This document shows positions 7,647-16,506 of a stretch of DNA of 50,399 nt, piece by piece. Location of the stretch: the NCBI GenBank assembly GCA_016741915.1, contig JACVCS010000020.1, forward strand, positions 1 through 50,399. The letters run 5' to 3'. Each line of letters begins with the position of its first letter. The first letter of the stretch is position 1. The notes beneath the pieces were generated by a model. It did not search any database, was not told the origin of the DNA, and saw only the letters and a list, made by a program, of their open reading frames with translations. Source of the stretch: Phycisphaerales bacterium. GTDB taxonomy: Bacteria > Planctomycetota > Phycisphaerae > Phycisphaerales > UBA1924. The translations under genes were made by a program, and so were the position numbers.

Positions 7647-8128
7647 TGCGTTCCTTCCAAAGAAGCGGGCCCGAGCAACCTCGAAAAGGCGCCCCGACCG
7701 ACCTGTTCCAAGCCGCTCGCGCCCCGCGGCGGCTATTCCCTGCGACCCGTAACAGGCCCAAGCCCATCACAACCACCCCGCAGCCATTCTCGCGAGCGGT
7801 CCACAAACGAATCGTCGCCCAGATTGCCCAACTTCACGCCGCAACCCGCACTGATCCACAGGGGGTTCCGGTCGCACCGTCCACGGTTGTTATTGGGCAA
7901 AAAGGCTGCAAATTCGGACGCGAGCCCGAGGGCTTCCCCCCCTCCTGCACACGCCATCCCCGCTGGCCGGGCAACCGATCCGATCGCCCCAGACCCTGCC
8001 AGCGCCACCTCCGCGGGCGCGGGCCAACCGGACGGGGGCAGGGGCGTTGCCCGCGGGGGTCACCCTGCGTATCGTTCAGGCCCCGCGAACGCGTCCGAAA
8101 GGGCTCTTTCGCAACGGGTCAAGTCCGC
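7647..8128. other. Divergent intergenic region before tRNA-Ile
   Basis: About 480 bases between the HTH-receiver gene (minus) and tRNA-Ile (plus). It holds the candidate tRNA promoter at 8047-8075 and a widely spaced inverted pair TTGCCCAA (7824-7831) and TTGGGCAA (7893-7900), which could be an operator for the signalling cassette. Nothing in it looks coding beyond GC-driven chance frames. Confidence 0.45.
8047..8075 (+). promoter_or_regulatory. Candidate sigma-70 promoter of tRNA-Ile
   Basis: TTGCCC (8047-8052) and TATCGT (8070-8075) are separated by exactly 17 bases, each matching the sigma-70 consensus at four of six positions. Transcription would start near 8082, about 47 bases before the mature tRNA. 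This is a sequence match only. Confidence 0.4.
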
Positions 8129-8202
8129 GGGCTTGTAGCTCAGTTGGTTAGAGCGCACGCTTGATAAGCGTGAGGTCGCTGGTTCGAGTCCAGCCAGGCC
8201 CA
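8129..8202 (+). tRNA. tRNA-Ile(GAT)
   Basis: A 74-base cloverleaf with acceptor stem GGGCTTG/CAGGCCC, D arm GCTC..GAGC, anticodon stem CACGC/GCGTG, anticodon GAT at 8163-8165, and T arm GCTGG-TTCGAGT-CCAGC. The 3' CCA is not encoded; the discriminator A is followed by CTTT. It stands alone rather than in an rRNA spacer, and rimO starts about 100 bases downstream on the same strand. Confidence 0.97.
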
Positions 8203-8307
8203 CTTTCAGAACTCCGCCGGGACGGCCTGTTGGTCGTCCCGGTTGTCCATCAGGACCGAGCGACTTTCGTACACCTTCGTTTCGATCCTGAAAACCGCGT
8301 ATACCCC

Positions 8308-9972
8308 ATGGCTCAGCGTTCAGGCTCACACGCGCGACCGACCGGCAAGCGGGCAACCGCCCCCAAGGACGAGTCCATCGACTCGGTGGCCTTCGTCTCC
8401 CTGGGTTGCCCGAAAAACCTCGTCGATTCCGAGAAAATGCTTGGGTTGCTCGCCAGCGACGACATCATGCCCGTGGCCTATGACGCCGCGGAACAGGGTG
8501 AGCAGGTCGACGCGATCGTCGTGAACACCTGCGGCTTTCTCGAAGCCAGCAAGGACGAATCGCTGGAAGTCATCCGCGACGCCGTGCGCCGGAAGGAAGC
8601 CGGCCAGATCAAGCGCGTCGTCGTCGCGGGGTGTTTGGTTCAGCGGCACCGCGCAAAGATGCTCGAGTGGGTCCCGGGGATCGACGCGATGGTGGGGGTC
8701 TTTGATCGCGACAAGATCGTCGAAGCCGTGCGCGGGGCCCAGAACCGCGAACGCGGCAAACGCGCCGCCAGCGCCACGGAAGCCTCCGACCAGCCCAAGT
8801 ACTGGATCGCGGCCAACGCGCTCGTGGCGGCCGACCAACGCGGGCTGAAAACCGCCGGGCTGACCGTCAACGGCAAGGACGGCAAGGGCATCGGCTACTT
8901 CGAGGACGACAGCGCCCGCCTACGCCTCACGCCCCGGCATTACGCCTACCTCCGCATCAGCGAAGGGTGCAACCAGAACTGCGCTTTCTGTACCATCCCC
9001 AGCATTCGCGGCAAGATGCGCTCCAAGCCGCTGGACCGCATCGCAGGCGAGGCCCGCGAGCTCATCAGCGACGGCGCGGTCGAACTGCACCTCATCGGTC
9101 AGGACACCACCAGCTACGGCGACGACCTGGGCATGGGCCTGAACGCGGGCGTCGGGTTGCCCGGCATGCTCAAGGCCGTGTCGAAGGCCTTCGACGAAAC
9201 CGGCGCGGGTGAGGGGTGGGTGCGTCTGATGTACGCCTACCCGACGAACTTCAGCGACGAGTGCATCGACGCGATTGCGAGCACGCCGCGGGTCTTGCCG
9301 TATATCGACATCCCGCTGCAGCACGCCAGCGACGCGATGCTCAGCGCGATGAAGCGGAACACAAGCCGATCGCAGCAGGAAGCGCTGATGGAGCGCCTGC
9401 GCAAGCGCGTGCCGGGGATCGCGATCCGCACGACCTTCATCAGCGGCTTCCCGGGCGAGACCGAGGACGATCACCGCCAACTGCTGGAGTTCATCGGGCA
9501 GCAGAAGTTTGAGGCCGTGGGCGTGTTCGAGTATTCGCAAGAGCCCGGCACCGTCGCGGGAACGATGGAGCAGGACCCCAAGCTCGCGGTGCCGGCGGAG
9601 ATCAAGGCCCGCCGCCGGGGCGAGGTCATGGCCCTGCAGCAGACAATTGCCTTCGAGCGTCAGGCAAGCCTCGCGGCGAAGTTCGACGAGCGCAACCCCG
9701 CCACCACGGGCGTGAAGGTCGACGTCATCATCGACGCCTCACTGCGCAGCAAGGGCAAAGCGACCGCCGGCGTGGGCGCGGGCGGGCGGCTGTATCAGGG
9801 TCGCACCAAGTCGCAGGCGCCGCAGATCGACGCGGTGACTTTCGTGCAGAGCAAACGCGAACTGGCCCCGGGCGAGATTGTCACCTGCAAGATCGTCGGC
9901 AGCGACGGGTACGACCTGGTGGCCAAGCCCGCCGACGAGCTTGAAAAGCGCGTCACGCTGAAAGTGCTGTAA
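8308..9972 (+). CDS. rimO: Ribosomal protein S12 methylthiotransferase RimO
   Basis: A 554-residue radical-SAM methylthiotransferase that modifies the conserved Asp of ribosomal protein S12. The N-terminal MTTase domain carries the three cysteines of the auxiliary [4Fe-4S] cluster (C34 in SLGCPKNLVDSE, C75 in NTCGF, C109 in AGCL). The radical-SAM cluster is C221-x3-C225-x2-C228 in EGCNQNCAFCTIPSIRG. A TRAM-like domain ends the protein (TGVKVDVIIDA to GYDLVAKP). SLGCPKNLVDSE favours RimO over MiaB. An insertion of about 60 residues (roughly 145-205), rich in charged residues, lies between the MTTase and radical-SAM domains and makes the protein about 110 residues longer than usual. The ATG at 8308 is the first sensible start. 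A hairpin terminator follows. Confidence 0.95.
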   Translation: MAQRSGSHARPTGKRATAPKDESIDSVAFVSLGCPKNLVDSEKMLGLLASDDIMPVAYDAAEQGEQVDAIVVNTCGFLEASKDESLEVIRDAVRRKEAGQIKRVVVAGCLVQRHRAKMLEWVPGIDAMVGVFDRDKIVEAVRGAQNRERGKRAASATEASDQPKYWIAANALVAADQRGLKTAGLTVNGKDGKGIGYFEDDSARLRLTPRHYAYLRISEGCNQNCAFCTIPSIRGKMRSKPLDRIAGEARELISDGAVELHLIGQDTTSYGDDLGMGLNAGVGLPGMLKAVSKAFDETGAGEGWVRLMYAYPTNFSDECIDAIASTPRVLPYIDIPLQHASDAMLSAMKRNTSRSQQEALMERLRKRVPGIAIRTTFISGFPGETEDDHRQLLEFIGQQKFEAVGVFEYSQEPGTVAGTMEQDPKLAVPAEIKARRRGEVMALQQTIAFERQASLAAKFDERNPATTGVKVDVIIDASLRSKGKATAGVGAGGRLYQGRTKSQAPQIDAVTFVQSKRELAPGEIVTCKIVGSDGYDLVAKPADELEKRVTLKVL

Positions 9973-10015
9973 ACGCCTGTTCGAGTCGTTTCGCCCAAGT
10001 GCGAACCGGCGTTTT
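9973..10015 (+). terminator. Candidate terminator after rimO
   Basis: ACGCC-t-GTTCG (9973-9983) pairs with CGAAC-c-GGCGT (10002-10012), a ten-pair stem with one mismatch, and is followed by TTTTC. It starts immediately after the rimO stop codon. Confidence 0.6.
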
Positions 10016-10152
10016 CTGGCTTGAAACACGCCTTGCCGCGGGCCGGTGCGTTCGGCATCATCCCCCAAACCTGAAGATCGGGTGATACGCTTACGTTGTT
10101 CACCGATCGTTTCGCCACACGGGCGCGGTGAAGTATCCCGGGAGTTTTCACC

Positions 10153-11103
10153 ATGAAGATCGTTAAGAAACTCATCATCGGCGTTGGTGCGTTGGCGCTG
10201 CTGCTGGTCATCGGCGTGGTCGTTGCGCTCATGTTCATCAACTCGATCGCCAAGGCCGGGATCGAGAAAGGCGGCACCTATGCGCTCGGCGTCCCCACGA
10301 CCGTCAAGTCCGTCGACATCAGCATTCTGGGCGGCACCTTCGCGATGAGCGGCTTCAACGTCGCCAACCCGCAGGGCAAGTACAAGACCGCGGACTTCAT
10401 GGGTCTGGGGCAGACCAAGGTCGCCGTCAGCCTCGCCTCGCTGAACAAAGACACCGTCGAGCTGCCCGAACTGACGCTCGAGAACCTCACGCTCAACCTT
10501 GAGAAGACCGCCGACGGCGCGAACTACCGCGTCATCATGGACAACCTCGCGAAGCTGCAGGGCGCCGGCACCGGCACCAAGACCGAGCCCGCCGCGGGCG
10601 ACTCGGGCAAGAAGTTCGTGATCAACAAGCTCCGCGTGCGGAACGTGAAGATCAGCGCGCAGCTCATCGGCGCGCCGGGCGCGGTGGGGCAGGTGCTCAA
10701 CGACGTCACCAGCGCCAACGTCACGCTGGATGAAATCAGCCTCGATAACGTCGGCAAGACCGGCTCGGGCGTTGGTGGCAGCGGCGTGACGATGGGCCAG
10801 CTCATCTCGATCATCACGCAGGCGGTGCTCTCCGCCGCGGCGGACAAGGCGGGCGGGCTGCTGCCGGGCGATCTGCTGGGCGATCTGAAAGGCGGGCTGG
10901 GTCAGCTTAAGCCGCTGTCGGATCTGGGGATCAACGTCGCCAGCGGTGCGGCCCAGGCGGTGGGTGAAGTCGCGGGCAAGGTCGGCGAAGTGGGCAAGGG
11001 GGTTGCCGACAAGGCGGGCGAGATCGGCAAGGGTGCCGTGGACAAGATCGGCGAAGGGTTCAAGGGCCTGCTGCCCGGTCAGAAGAAAGACGAACCCAAG
11101 TAA
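10153..11103 (+). CDS. AsmA-like membrane-anchored protein with C-terminal 11-residue repeats
   Basis: A 316-residue protein with one N-terminal membrane helix (LIIGVGALALLLVIGVVVAL) and the rest probably periplasmic. The region after the helix (KAGIEKGGTYALGVPTTVKS, then alternating beta-type segments such as SLNKDTVELPELTLENLTLN) resembles the start of AsmA/DUF748-like envelope proteins, a family of bridge-like lipid-transport or envelope-maintenance proteins. The C-terminal region contains three in-register 11-residue units, AGKVGEVGKGV, ADKAGEIGKGA and VDKIGEGFKGL, which would form an amphipathic helix. GGGAG precedes the ATG. It stands alone and ends in a strong terminator. The function is not established. 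Confidence 0.7.
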   Translation: MKIVKKLIIGVGALALLLVIGVVVALMFINSIAKAGIEKGGTYALGVPTTVKSVDISILGGTFAMSGFNVANPQGKYKTADFMGLGQTKVAVSLASLNKDTVELPELTLENLTLNLEKTADGANYRVIMDNLAKLQGAGTGTKTEPAAGDSGKKFVINKLRVRNVKISAQLIGAPGAVGQVLNDVTSANVTLDEISLDNVGKTGSGVGGSGVTMGQLISIITQAVLSAAADKAGGLLPGDLLGDLKGGLGQLKPLSDLGINVASGAAQAVGEVAGKVGEVGKGVADKAGEIGKGAVDKIGEGFKGLLPGQKKDEPK

Positions 11104-11130
11104 TCGATCACGAGAACTCGCGAAGAACCC

Positions 11131-11249
11131 TCAGAGCCGTCGACTTCAGTCGACGGTTTTTTCTTTTTGAGTGTTCGATTCCGTGTGTTCACTCGCGCAC
11201 AGGGGAACAAGCATCGAAACCCACCGACGACTGAAGTCGTCGGCTCTGA
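11131..11249. repeat. Pair of inverted REP-like palindromes (BIME-like)
   Basis: A unit reading TCAGAGCCG-N-CGAC-TTCA-GTCG-N-CGG occurs at 11131-11156 on the plus strand and, inverted, at 11224-11249. In the first copy N/N is T/A; in the second it is A/T, so the change is compensated on both sides of the stem. About 67 bases separate them. The arrangement resembles bacterial BIMEs made of REP units. Confidence 0.65.
11137..11169 (+). terminator. Intrinsic terminator after the AsmA-like gene
   Basis: CCGTCGAC (11137-11144), loop TTCA, GTCGACGG (11149-11156), then TTTTTTCTTTTT. A perfect 8-base stem with a long T tract, 33 bases after the stop codon. It coincides with the left REP-like unit. 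Confidence 0.9.
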
Positions 11250-11263
11250 ATCGCGCCCGCACT

Positions 11264-11893
11264 TCACGGTGCGCGGTGGATGCGTTCGTCGCTCACCACC
11301 GCGTGCACGCGCACGTCGTGTGCATCGGTGGGCACTTCGTCGACGATCTGATTCGCGAAGACCACGCCGATGATGATGCACTTGCCCGGCAGCGTGCTGA
11401 GGAAGCGGTCGTAGAACCCGCCGCCGCGGCCGAGGCGTCGCCCCTGCGCATCGAACGCCAGCCCGGGGACGATCACCACGTCGAGCGTCGCGGGATCAAC
11501 CCGCGGCACATCCGCCCGCGGCTCGCGCAGCCCGATGCGGTTGAGCACGAGGTCTTCGTCCCAATCGGTGATCGCCGCGGGGCTCATGCTCCGGGTGGGC
11601 CAGTCCAGTGCGGGGACGCAGAGGCGGTGCGTCCAGAGCTCCGGCTCGCTGCCGCGGTTGTGCCGAGCACCGACCATCGCCCACGCGGCGGCGATCGGCG
11701 TGACATCCAGCTCGCGCTTCAGCGGTGCGTAGACCATGACCGTCCGTGCCGAGCGAAAGACGCTCATGCTCAGCACGTTCGCGCAGGCGAGGTTCGAGCG
11801 CTTCGTGATTTCCGCGGGGCTCATCGCCTCCAGCGTGCGCTTCATCTCCGCACGGAGCTGGTCTTTGCGAAGTTTGACGCCTTCGTCGCTCAT
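11264..11893 (-). CDS. 5-formyltetrahydrofolate cyclo-ligase
   Basis: A 209-residue enzyme of the 5-FCL family, which uses ATP to convert 5-formyl-THF to 5,10-methenyl-THF in folate metabolism. Seen: the N-terminal KLRKDQLRAEMKRTLEAMS helix, VMVYAPLKRELDVTP, and the signature VPGLAFDAQGRRLGRGGGF followed by YDRFL, which binds ATP and phosphate. Length is normal for the family. Its ATG overlaps the stop codon of the upstream rarA by four bases (ATGA), so the two are probably translationally coupled. Confidence 0.95.
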   Translation of the reverse strand: MSDEGVKLRKDQLRAEMKRTLEAMSPAEITKRSNLACANVLSMSVFRSARTVMVYAPLKRELDVTPIAAAWAMVGARHNRGSEPELWTHRLCVPALDWPTRSMSPAAITDWDEDLVLNRIGLREPRADVPRVDPATLDVVIVPGLAFDAQGRRLGRGGGFYDRFLSTLPGKCIIIGVVFANQIVDEVPTDAHDVRVHAVVSDERIHRAP

Positions 11894-13335
11894 GCCTCAC
11901 CGCCCTCGCCTCGTTCGCGGGGTTTCCTTTCCGTCGACTCCCCGCCGGATTCGTCCGAGCGTTCATCGTCGGGCGCGCCCTGCGCCCGCAGGCGGAGGGC
12001 TTCGTCGAGGCGTTGTTTGAAGAGTTTTTCGCTGCCGTGGTCGGTGGGGTTGTAGTAGCGCGCGGTGACCCCAAGATAATCCTGTTGCCCCACGCGACCG
12101 AGCAGCGCACTGGGGATGCCGGTTTCGTGGGTGTACTCGTACCCCTCGCTCGGTTTGGTCGCCCCGACGGACTTCTGCGTCGCCTTGCGCACGTTGCCAT
12201 CTTTGATATGACTCGGGACCGCGACGCTGCGCCCCTTTCTTACGTCGTCGAGCGCCGCCTCGATCGCCTTGTAACTCGCGTTGCTCTTCGGTGAAAGCGC
12301 CAGATACGTCGTGCACTGCGCCAGGGTGATGCGCGCCTCGGGCATGCCGATTCGCTCGACGAGTTCCCACGCGGCTGCCGCGACCATGATCCCGCGCGGG
12401 TCGGCGTTGCCGATGTCCTCGCTGGCGAGGATCGCCAAGCGCCTCGCGATGAACCGCGGGTCTTCCCCCGCTTCGAGCATGTGCGCCAGCCAGTAGAGCG
12501 CCGCGTCGGGGTCGCTGCCGCGGACACTCTTGATGAACGCGCTGATGGTGTCGTAGTGCCCGTCGCCCGTGTGGTCATAGGCGATGGCCTTCTGCTGGAT
12601 CGAATCCTCCGCGACCTGGCGCGTGATGTGCAGTTCGGGTGCACCGTCGCCCGCGCCGCCGCTGAGCACCGCGACCTCCAGCGCCGTCAGGGCCCGGCGT
12701 GCGTCGCCGTCGCTCTTGATCGCCCAGAGTTCCAGCGCGTCGTCATCAACCTTCAGCCGCATCGAACCGTAGCCGCGCTCGCCATCACCCACCGCCCGGC
12801 ACAGCACCGTCGTGATCTCTGTGACCGTCAGCGGCTCAAGCCTCAAGAGCGTGCTCCGGCTCACCAGCGCGCTATTCACCGCGAAGAGCGGGTTCTCCGT
12901 CGTGGCGCCGATGAGCGTGATCAGCCCGCGCTCAACATCGCCCAGCAGCACGTCCTGCTGCGCTCGGGTGAAGCGGTGGATCTCGTCCAGGAAGAGCACC
13001 GTCCGCCGCCCGCCGTCAGACAGCCGCCGCTCCGCCAGCGTGATGATCTCGCGGATCCGCGCCACCCCCACCGCCGCGGCGTTCTCCTGCTCGAATGCCC
13101 GACCCGTTGTCCCCGCGATCAGCCGGGCGAGGGTCGTTTTGCCCGTCCCGGGCGGGCCGTGCAGGATCAACGACGACAACGCGTCGGCCTTGAGCATCCG
13201 CGAAAGCAACTTCCCCGGCCCGAGGATGTGGCTCTGCCCCACCACCTCCTCGATCGTCCGCGGGCGCATCCGCGCCGCCAGCGGCTCAACCGCCCGCACA
13301 GCCGCCTGACGCTTCTGGGCCCAAAGGTCGGACAT
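11890..13335 (-). CDS. rarA: Replication-associated recombination protein RarA (AAA+ ATPase)
   Basis: A 481-residue clamp-loader-like AAA+ ATPase that acts at stalled replication forks. Seen: RMRPRTIEEVVGQSHILGPG near the start, Walker A GPPGTGKT at 60-67, Walker B TVLFLDEIHRF at 112-122, sensor 1 LIGATTENP, and the C-terminal RarA region with DPDAALYWLAHMLEAGEDPR and ASEDIGNADP, which separates it from RuvB and DnaX. The C-terminal tail is Asp/Glu/Arg-rich. The ATG at 13335 gives the family's usual MSDLWAQ-type start; upstream in-frame codons belong to the leader. It is co-transcribed with the 5-FCL gene and divergent from ftsK. Confidence 0.95.
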   Translation of the reverse strand: MSDLWAQKRQAAVRAVEPLAARMRPRTIEEVVGQSHILGPGKLLSRMLKADALSSLILHGPPGTGKTTLARLIAGTTGRAFEQENAAAVGVARIREIITLAERRLSDGGRRTVLFLDEIHRFTRAQQDVLLGDVERGLITLIGATTENPLFAVNSALVSRSTLLRLEPLTVTEITTVLCRAVGDGERGYGSMRLKVDDDALELWAIKSDGDARRALTALEVAVLSGGAGDGAPELHITRQVAEDSIQQKAIAYDHTGDGHYDTISAFIKSVRGSDPDAALYWLAHMLEAGEDPRFIARRLAILASEDIGNADPRGIMVAAAAWELVERIGMPEARITLAQCTTYLALSPKSNASYKAIEAALDDVRKGRSVAVPSHIKDGNVRKATQKSVGATKPSEGYEYTHETGIPSALLGRVGQQDYLGVTARYYNPTDHGSEKLFKQRLDEALRLRAQGAPDDERSDESGGESTERKPRERGEGGEA

Positions 13336-13515
13336 CTCCACAGCGTACGCACACCCCAACCACCCTCCCCCACTCTTCATCCTCAGGTCTTTTCCCCTTC
13401 ATCACCGACCATTCCGCTCACTTTCCCCGCCGTTTGCACCGCGTTCGGCCACAAACCCGCTCAGGCACCGTCTTTTTCGACCGCCACCGCCCCAAGGGCC
13501 GATAGTTCCAGCACG

Positions 13516-16506
13516 ATGTCCCGCGCACTTTCAGCCTCTTCGAACAACGTCGCCGTCTTCCAAACCCCCATCAGCCGCCAGAGCAAGGCCGGCGTAGGTA
13601 CCTACCTCGCCTGGGTCTTTCAGCTCATTGTCTTCCTCTTCTTGCTCGCGGCGTGCATCTCCTTCAGCCCGGCCGACTGGCCCGGGGTGTCGCAGGTGCC
13701 ACACAACGACCCCTCCATGAACTGGTGCGGGCCGCTGGGGGCCGTCCCCGCCTACTGGCTCTTCTCGACCTTCGGCTGGGCGACCTGGGTCCTGCTGGCC
13801 CTCTGGGGTCTGCACCTCTTCGTCTCCGCTTTCCTGACCAAAGTCAGCCACCTGGCCCTGCGCGTTGTCGGGGCCTTTGTCCTCGTCGGCGCACTGGCCG
13901 GTTTGCAGGCATTGGTCTTCCCCTCCACCGGGCCGATCCCCGATCTCGCCGGCGGCTTGATCGGGAAGAACCTCGCCTCACCCCTCGGCGGCATCCTGTA
14001 CACCTCGCTGAACACGCTGGGCACGTTTCTCGCGCTCGTGATGATGTTCCTCGTCGGCGCCACCGTCGCGCTCGATGTCTGGGTCGTCCTTGCACCCATG
14101 TGGGCTTATCGCCAGATCAAAGAAAAGTCCCCCCCCGTGACGGCCGCGGCGGCCGTGGGCGCACGCCACACCGCCTCCGCCGGCAAGCGCCTCTTCGGGC
14201 TCTTCGGCTCGCTCGCCTCGCGCAAGGGCTCACGCCGCGATGATGAAGACGAGGACGAAGAAATCGACCTCGACGAAACCAAGACCTCTTCCCGCAAGGG
14301 CAAGGGCTCAAGCAAGAAGAACCAAAAGAACCAGCCCAAGAGCGCCATCGACGAGAACGCTGGCGGCATCGGCGGCACCGACGCCTTCGACCCCGAAGAG
14401 AACGAAGTCCTCCTCGATGAGAACGGCGAAGTCATCGCCAAGGCCGAGGGCGCGGGCAAGAAGAAGTCCAAGAAGTCCAAGAACATCGAAGCGACCGACG
14501 ACGACGCCGAAACGGTCGATGAATCGGCCAAGCCCGCCAAGGCCGCCGTCACCGCCGCCGCCGCAGACGAATCGGACGAAGCCGAGGGTGAAGGCGAGCC
14601 CGAAGCCATCGCCACCGAGCAGCCCGCGCAGAAAAAGACCTGGACCCCCGACGAACTCCGCGCCAAGATCAGCAAGCTCCCGCTGCGCTTCGCCGCCAAC
14701 GAACGCCGCAGCGCCACGCAGGACGACCTGCGCGACATCCAGAACAGCGGGGACATGGAGGGGTACAAGTTCCCGCCGCTGGACCTGCTCGAAGAGCCCG
14801 AGGCGAACTACCCCGCGCAGCTCGAGCAGTTCATCCGCGAGCAGGCCACCGCACTGGAGCGCGCCCTGAAGGAATACAAGATCGACGGCGAGGTCGTCGG
14901 CATGGACTCGGGCCCCGTCATCACGCTTTACGAGGTGCGACTGGCCGCGGGCACCAAGGTCGCCGCGCTGAGCGCCATCGCCAGCGACCTGGCGCGTTCG
15001 CTGAAGGCGGTGAACGTCCGCATCGTCAGCAACACCGCGGGCAAGGACACCGTGGGCGTTGAAGTGCCCAACCCGTTCAAGGAGAAGGTCCGCCTGAAGG
15101 AGCTGATGACCAAGAGCGAGCTCTTCCAGGGGATGAAGCTGCCGATGTTCCTGGGCAAGGACGCCAGCGGCTCGCCCCTGATTGCCGACCTCGCCGCGAT
15201 GCCGCACATGCTCATCGCGGGCACCACGGGCAGCGGCAAGTCGGTGTGCATGAACGCGATCCTGATGAGCTTCCTCTACACGAAGAAGCCCAACGAACTG
15301 AAACTCGTTCTGGTCGACCCGAAGATGGTCGAGTTCGCCCAGTTCAAGGACATCCCGCACCTGATGTGCCCGGTGGTCACCGAGATGAGCAAGGCCGCGG
15401 CGATCCTTGAATGGGCCGTGCGCAAGATGGACGAGCGCTACGAACTGCTCATGGAGGCCGGCTGCCGCGACATCACGGGCTACAACGCCCTTTCGTGGGA
15501 AGAGCTCAAAGAACGCTTCAACCCGGAGAACGAGGTCGAAGAGGCCCGCATCCCCAAGAAGCTCCCCTACATGGTCTTCGTCATCGACGAGCTGGCCGAC
15601 CTGATGATGACGAACAAGGAGGTCGAGCACTCGATCGTCCGCATCGCCCAGAAGGCCCGAGCCGTGGGCATCCACCTCATCGTCGCCACCCAGCGCCCGC
15701 AGGCCAACGTCGTCACGGGCCTCATCAAGTCCAACATGCCCGCCCGACTCTGCTTCAAGGTCGCCAGCGGCATGGACTCCCGCATCGTCATGGACCAGAA
15801 GGGCGGCGAGCTGCTGCTTGGTCACGGCGACTCACTCTACAAGTCGCCCCGTACCACCGAGCTCAGCCGGGCGCAGGGCTCGCTGGTGGACGACAAGGAA
15901 ATCCGCCGGGTGACGAAGTTCCTCAAGGAGATCGCCGCCCCGACCTTCGAGCGTTCGCTGCTGCAGATCAAGACCGGCGCCAGCGCCGCGGGGATGGTCG
16001 GCGGCGACGAGGACGCCACCGCCAATCACGACGGTTACGCCGTGGCGCAGGAAGACCCGCTCTTCGAGAAGGCCGTGGACATCGTCATGGAGACGAAGAT
16101 CGGCTCGGTGTCGATGCTTCAGCGTCGCCTGGCGATCGGGTACACCCGCAGCGCCCGCCTGATCGAGCTCATGGCCGCCGCGGGGATCATCGGCAACCAC
16201 AAGGGCACCGTCGCCCGCGAGGTGCTGGTGAGCCCGGACGAGTGGGAAGCGATGAAGGCCCAGGCCGCCGCGGACGCGGAAGCCCGCGACGCAGCCGCCA
16301 GCGCCCCGAAGGACCAGGGGACGCTCTTCACAAAGATGAGCCAGAACGCCGCCCCACCCGCGGGCGAAGGCGAGGTGTCGGACTTCGACGACCAGCCGCA
16401 GGTTGTGACCAAGGGCAACAAGCGCAAGGGCGCGAAGGCGAACTCCTCGGGCGACATCAGCGACGACGAGTCGTTCGTGGAAGAAGACGACGGGCAGCCG
16501 CTGTAA
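13516..16506 (+). CDS. ftsK: DNA translocase FtsK/SpoIIIE family
   Basis: A 996-residue septal DNA pump that moves chromosome ends during division. The N-terminal membrane part has about four helices (near residues 28-50, 75-105, 112-135 and 165-195). A long, highly charged Asp/Glu/Lys and Ala-rich linker covers about 210-370. The motor has Walker A GTTGSGKS at 569-576 and Walker B MVFVIDELADLMM near 685. The C-terminal winged-helix gamma domain (VDIVMETKIGSVSMLQRRL to the REVLV strand) lies at about 850-915, followed by an acidic tail. The ATG at 13516 fits the membrane domain; an upstream in-frame extension to 12481 is only antisense to rarA. A strong hairpin lies 65 bases after the stop. 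Confidence 0.96.
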   Translation: MSRALSASSNNVAVFQTPISRQSKAGVGTYLAWVFQLIVFLFLLAACISFSPADWPGVSQVPHNDPSMNWCGPLGAVPAYWLFSTFGWATWVLLALWGLHLFVSAFLTKVSHLALRVVGAFVLVGALAGLQALVFPSTGPIPDLAGGLIGKNLASPLGGILYTSLNTLGTFLALVMMFLVGATVALDVWVVLAPMWAYRQIKEKSPPVTAAAAVGARHTASAGKRLFGLFGSLASRKGSRRDDEDEDEEIDLDETKTSSRKGKGSSKKNQKNQPKSAIDENAGGIGGTDAFDPEENEVLLDENGEVIAKAEGAGKKKSKKSKNIEATDDDAETVDESAKPAKAAVTAAAADESDEAEGEGEPEAIATEQPAQKKTWTPDELRAKISKLPLRFAANERRSATQDDLRDIQNSGDMEGYKFPPLDLLEEPEANYPAQLEQFIREQATALERALKEYKIDGEVVGMDSGPVITLYEVRLAAGTKVAALSAIASDLARSLKAVNVRIVSNTAGKDTVGVEVPNPFKEKVRLKELMTKSELFQGMKLPMFLGKDASGSPLIADLAAMPHMLIAGTTGSGKSVCMNAILMSFLYTKKPNELKLVLVDPKMVEFAQFKDIPHLMCPVVTEMSKAAAILEWAVRKMDERYELLMEAGCRDITGYNALSWEELKERFNPENEVEEARIPKKLPYMVFVIDELADLMMTNKEVEHSIVRIAQKARAVGIHLIVATQRPQANVVTGLIKSNMPARLCFKVASGMDSRIVMDQKGGELLLGHGDSLYKSPRTTELSRAQGSLVDDKEIRRVTKFLKEIAAPTFERSLLQIKTGASAAGMVGGDEDATANHDGYAVAQEDPLFEKAVDIVMETKIGSVSMLQRRLAIGYTRSARLIELMAAAGIIGNHKGTVAREVLVSPDEWEAMKAQAAADAEARDAAASAPKDQGTLFTKMSQNAAPPAGEGEVSDFDDQPQVVTKGNKRKGAKANSSGDISDDESFVEEDDGQPL

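Noticed and set aside
12481-13515. Long in-frame extension upstream of ftsK
   Set aside because: It lies antisense to rarA and translates to Arg/His-rich sequence without any fold features. The membrane domain of FtsK begins at the ATG at 13516.
14308-15825. 505-codon frame antisense to ftsK
   Set aside because: Shadow of the highly biased third-codon positions of ftsK.
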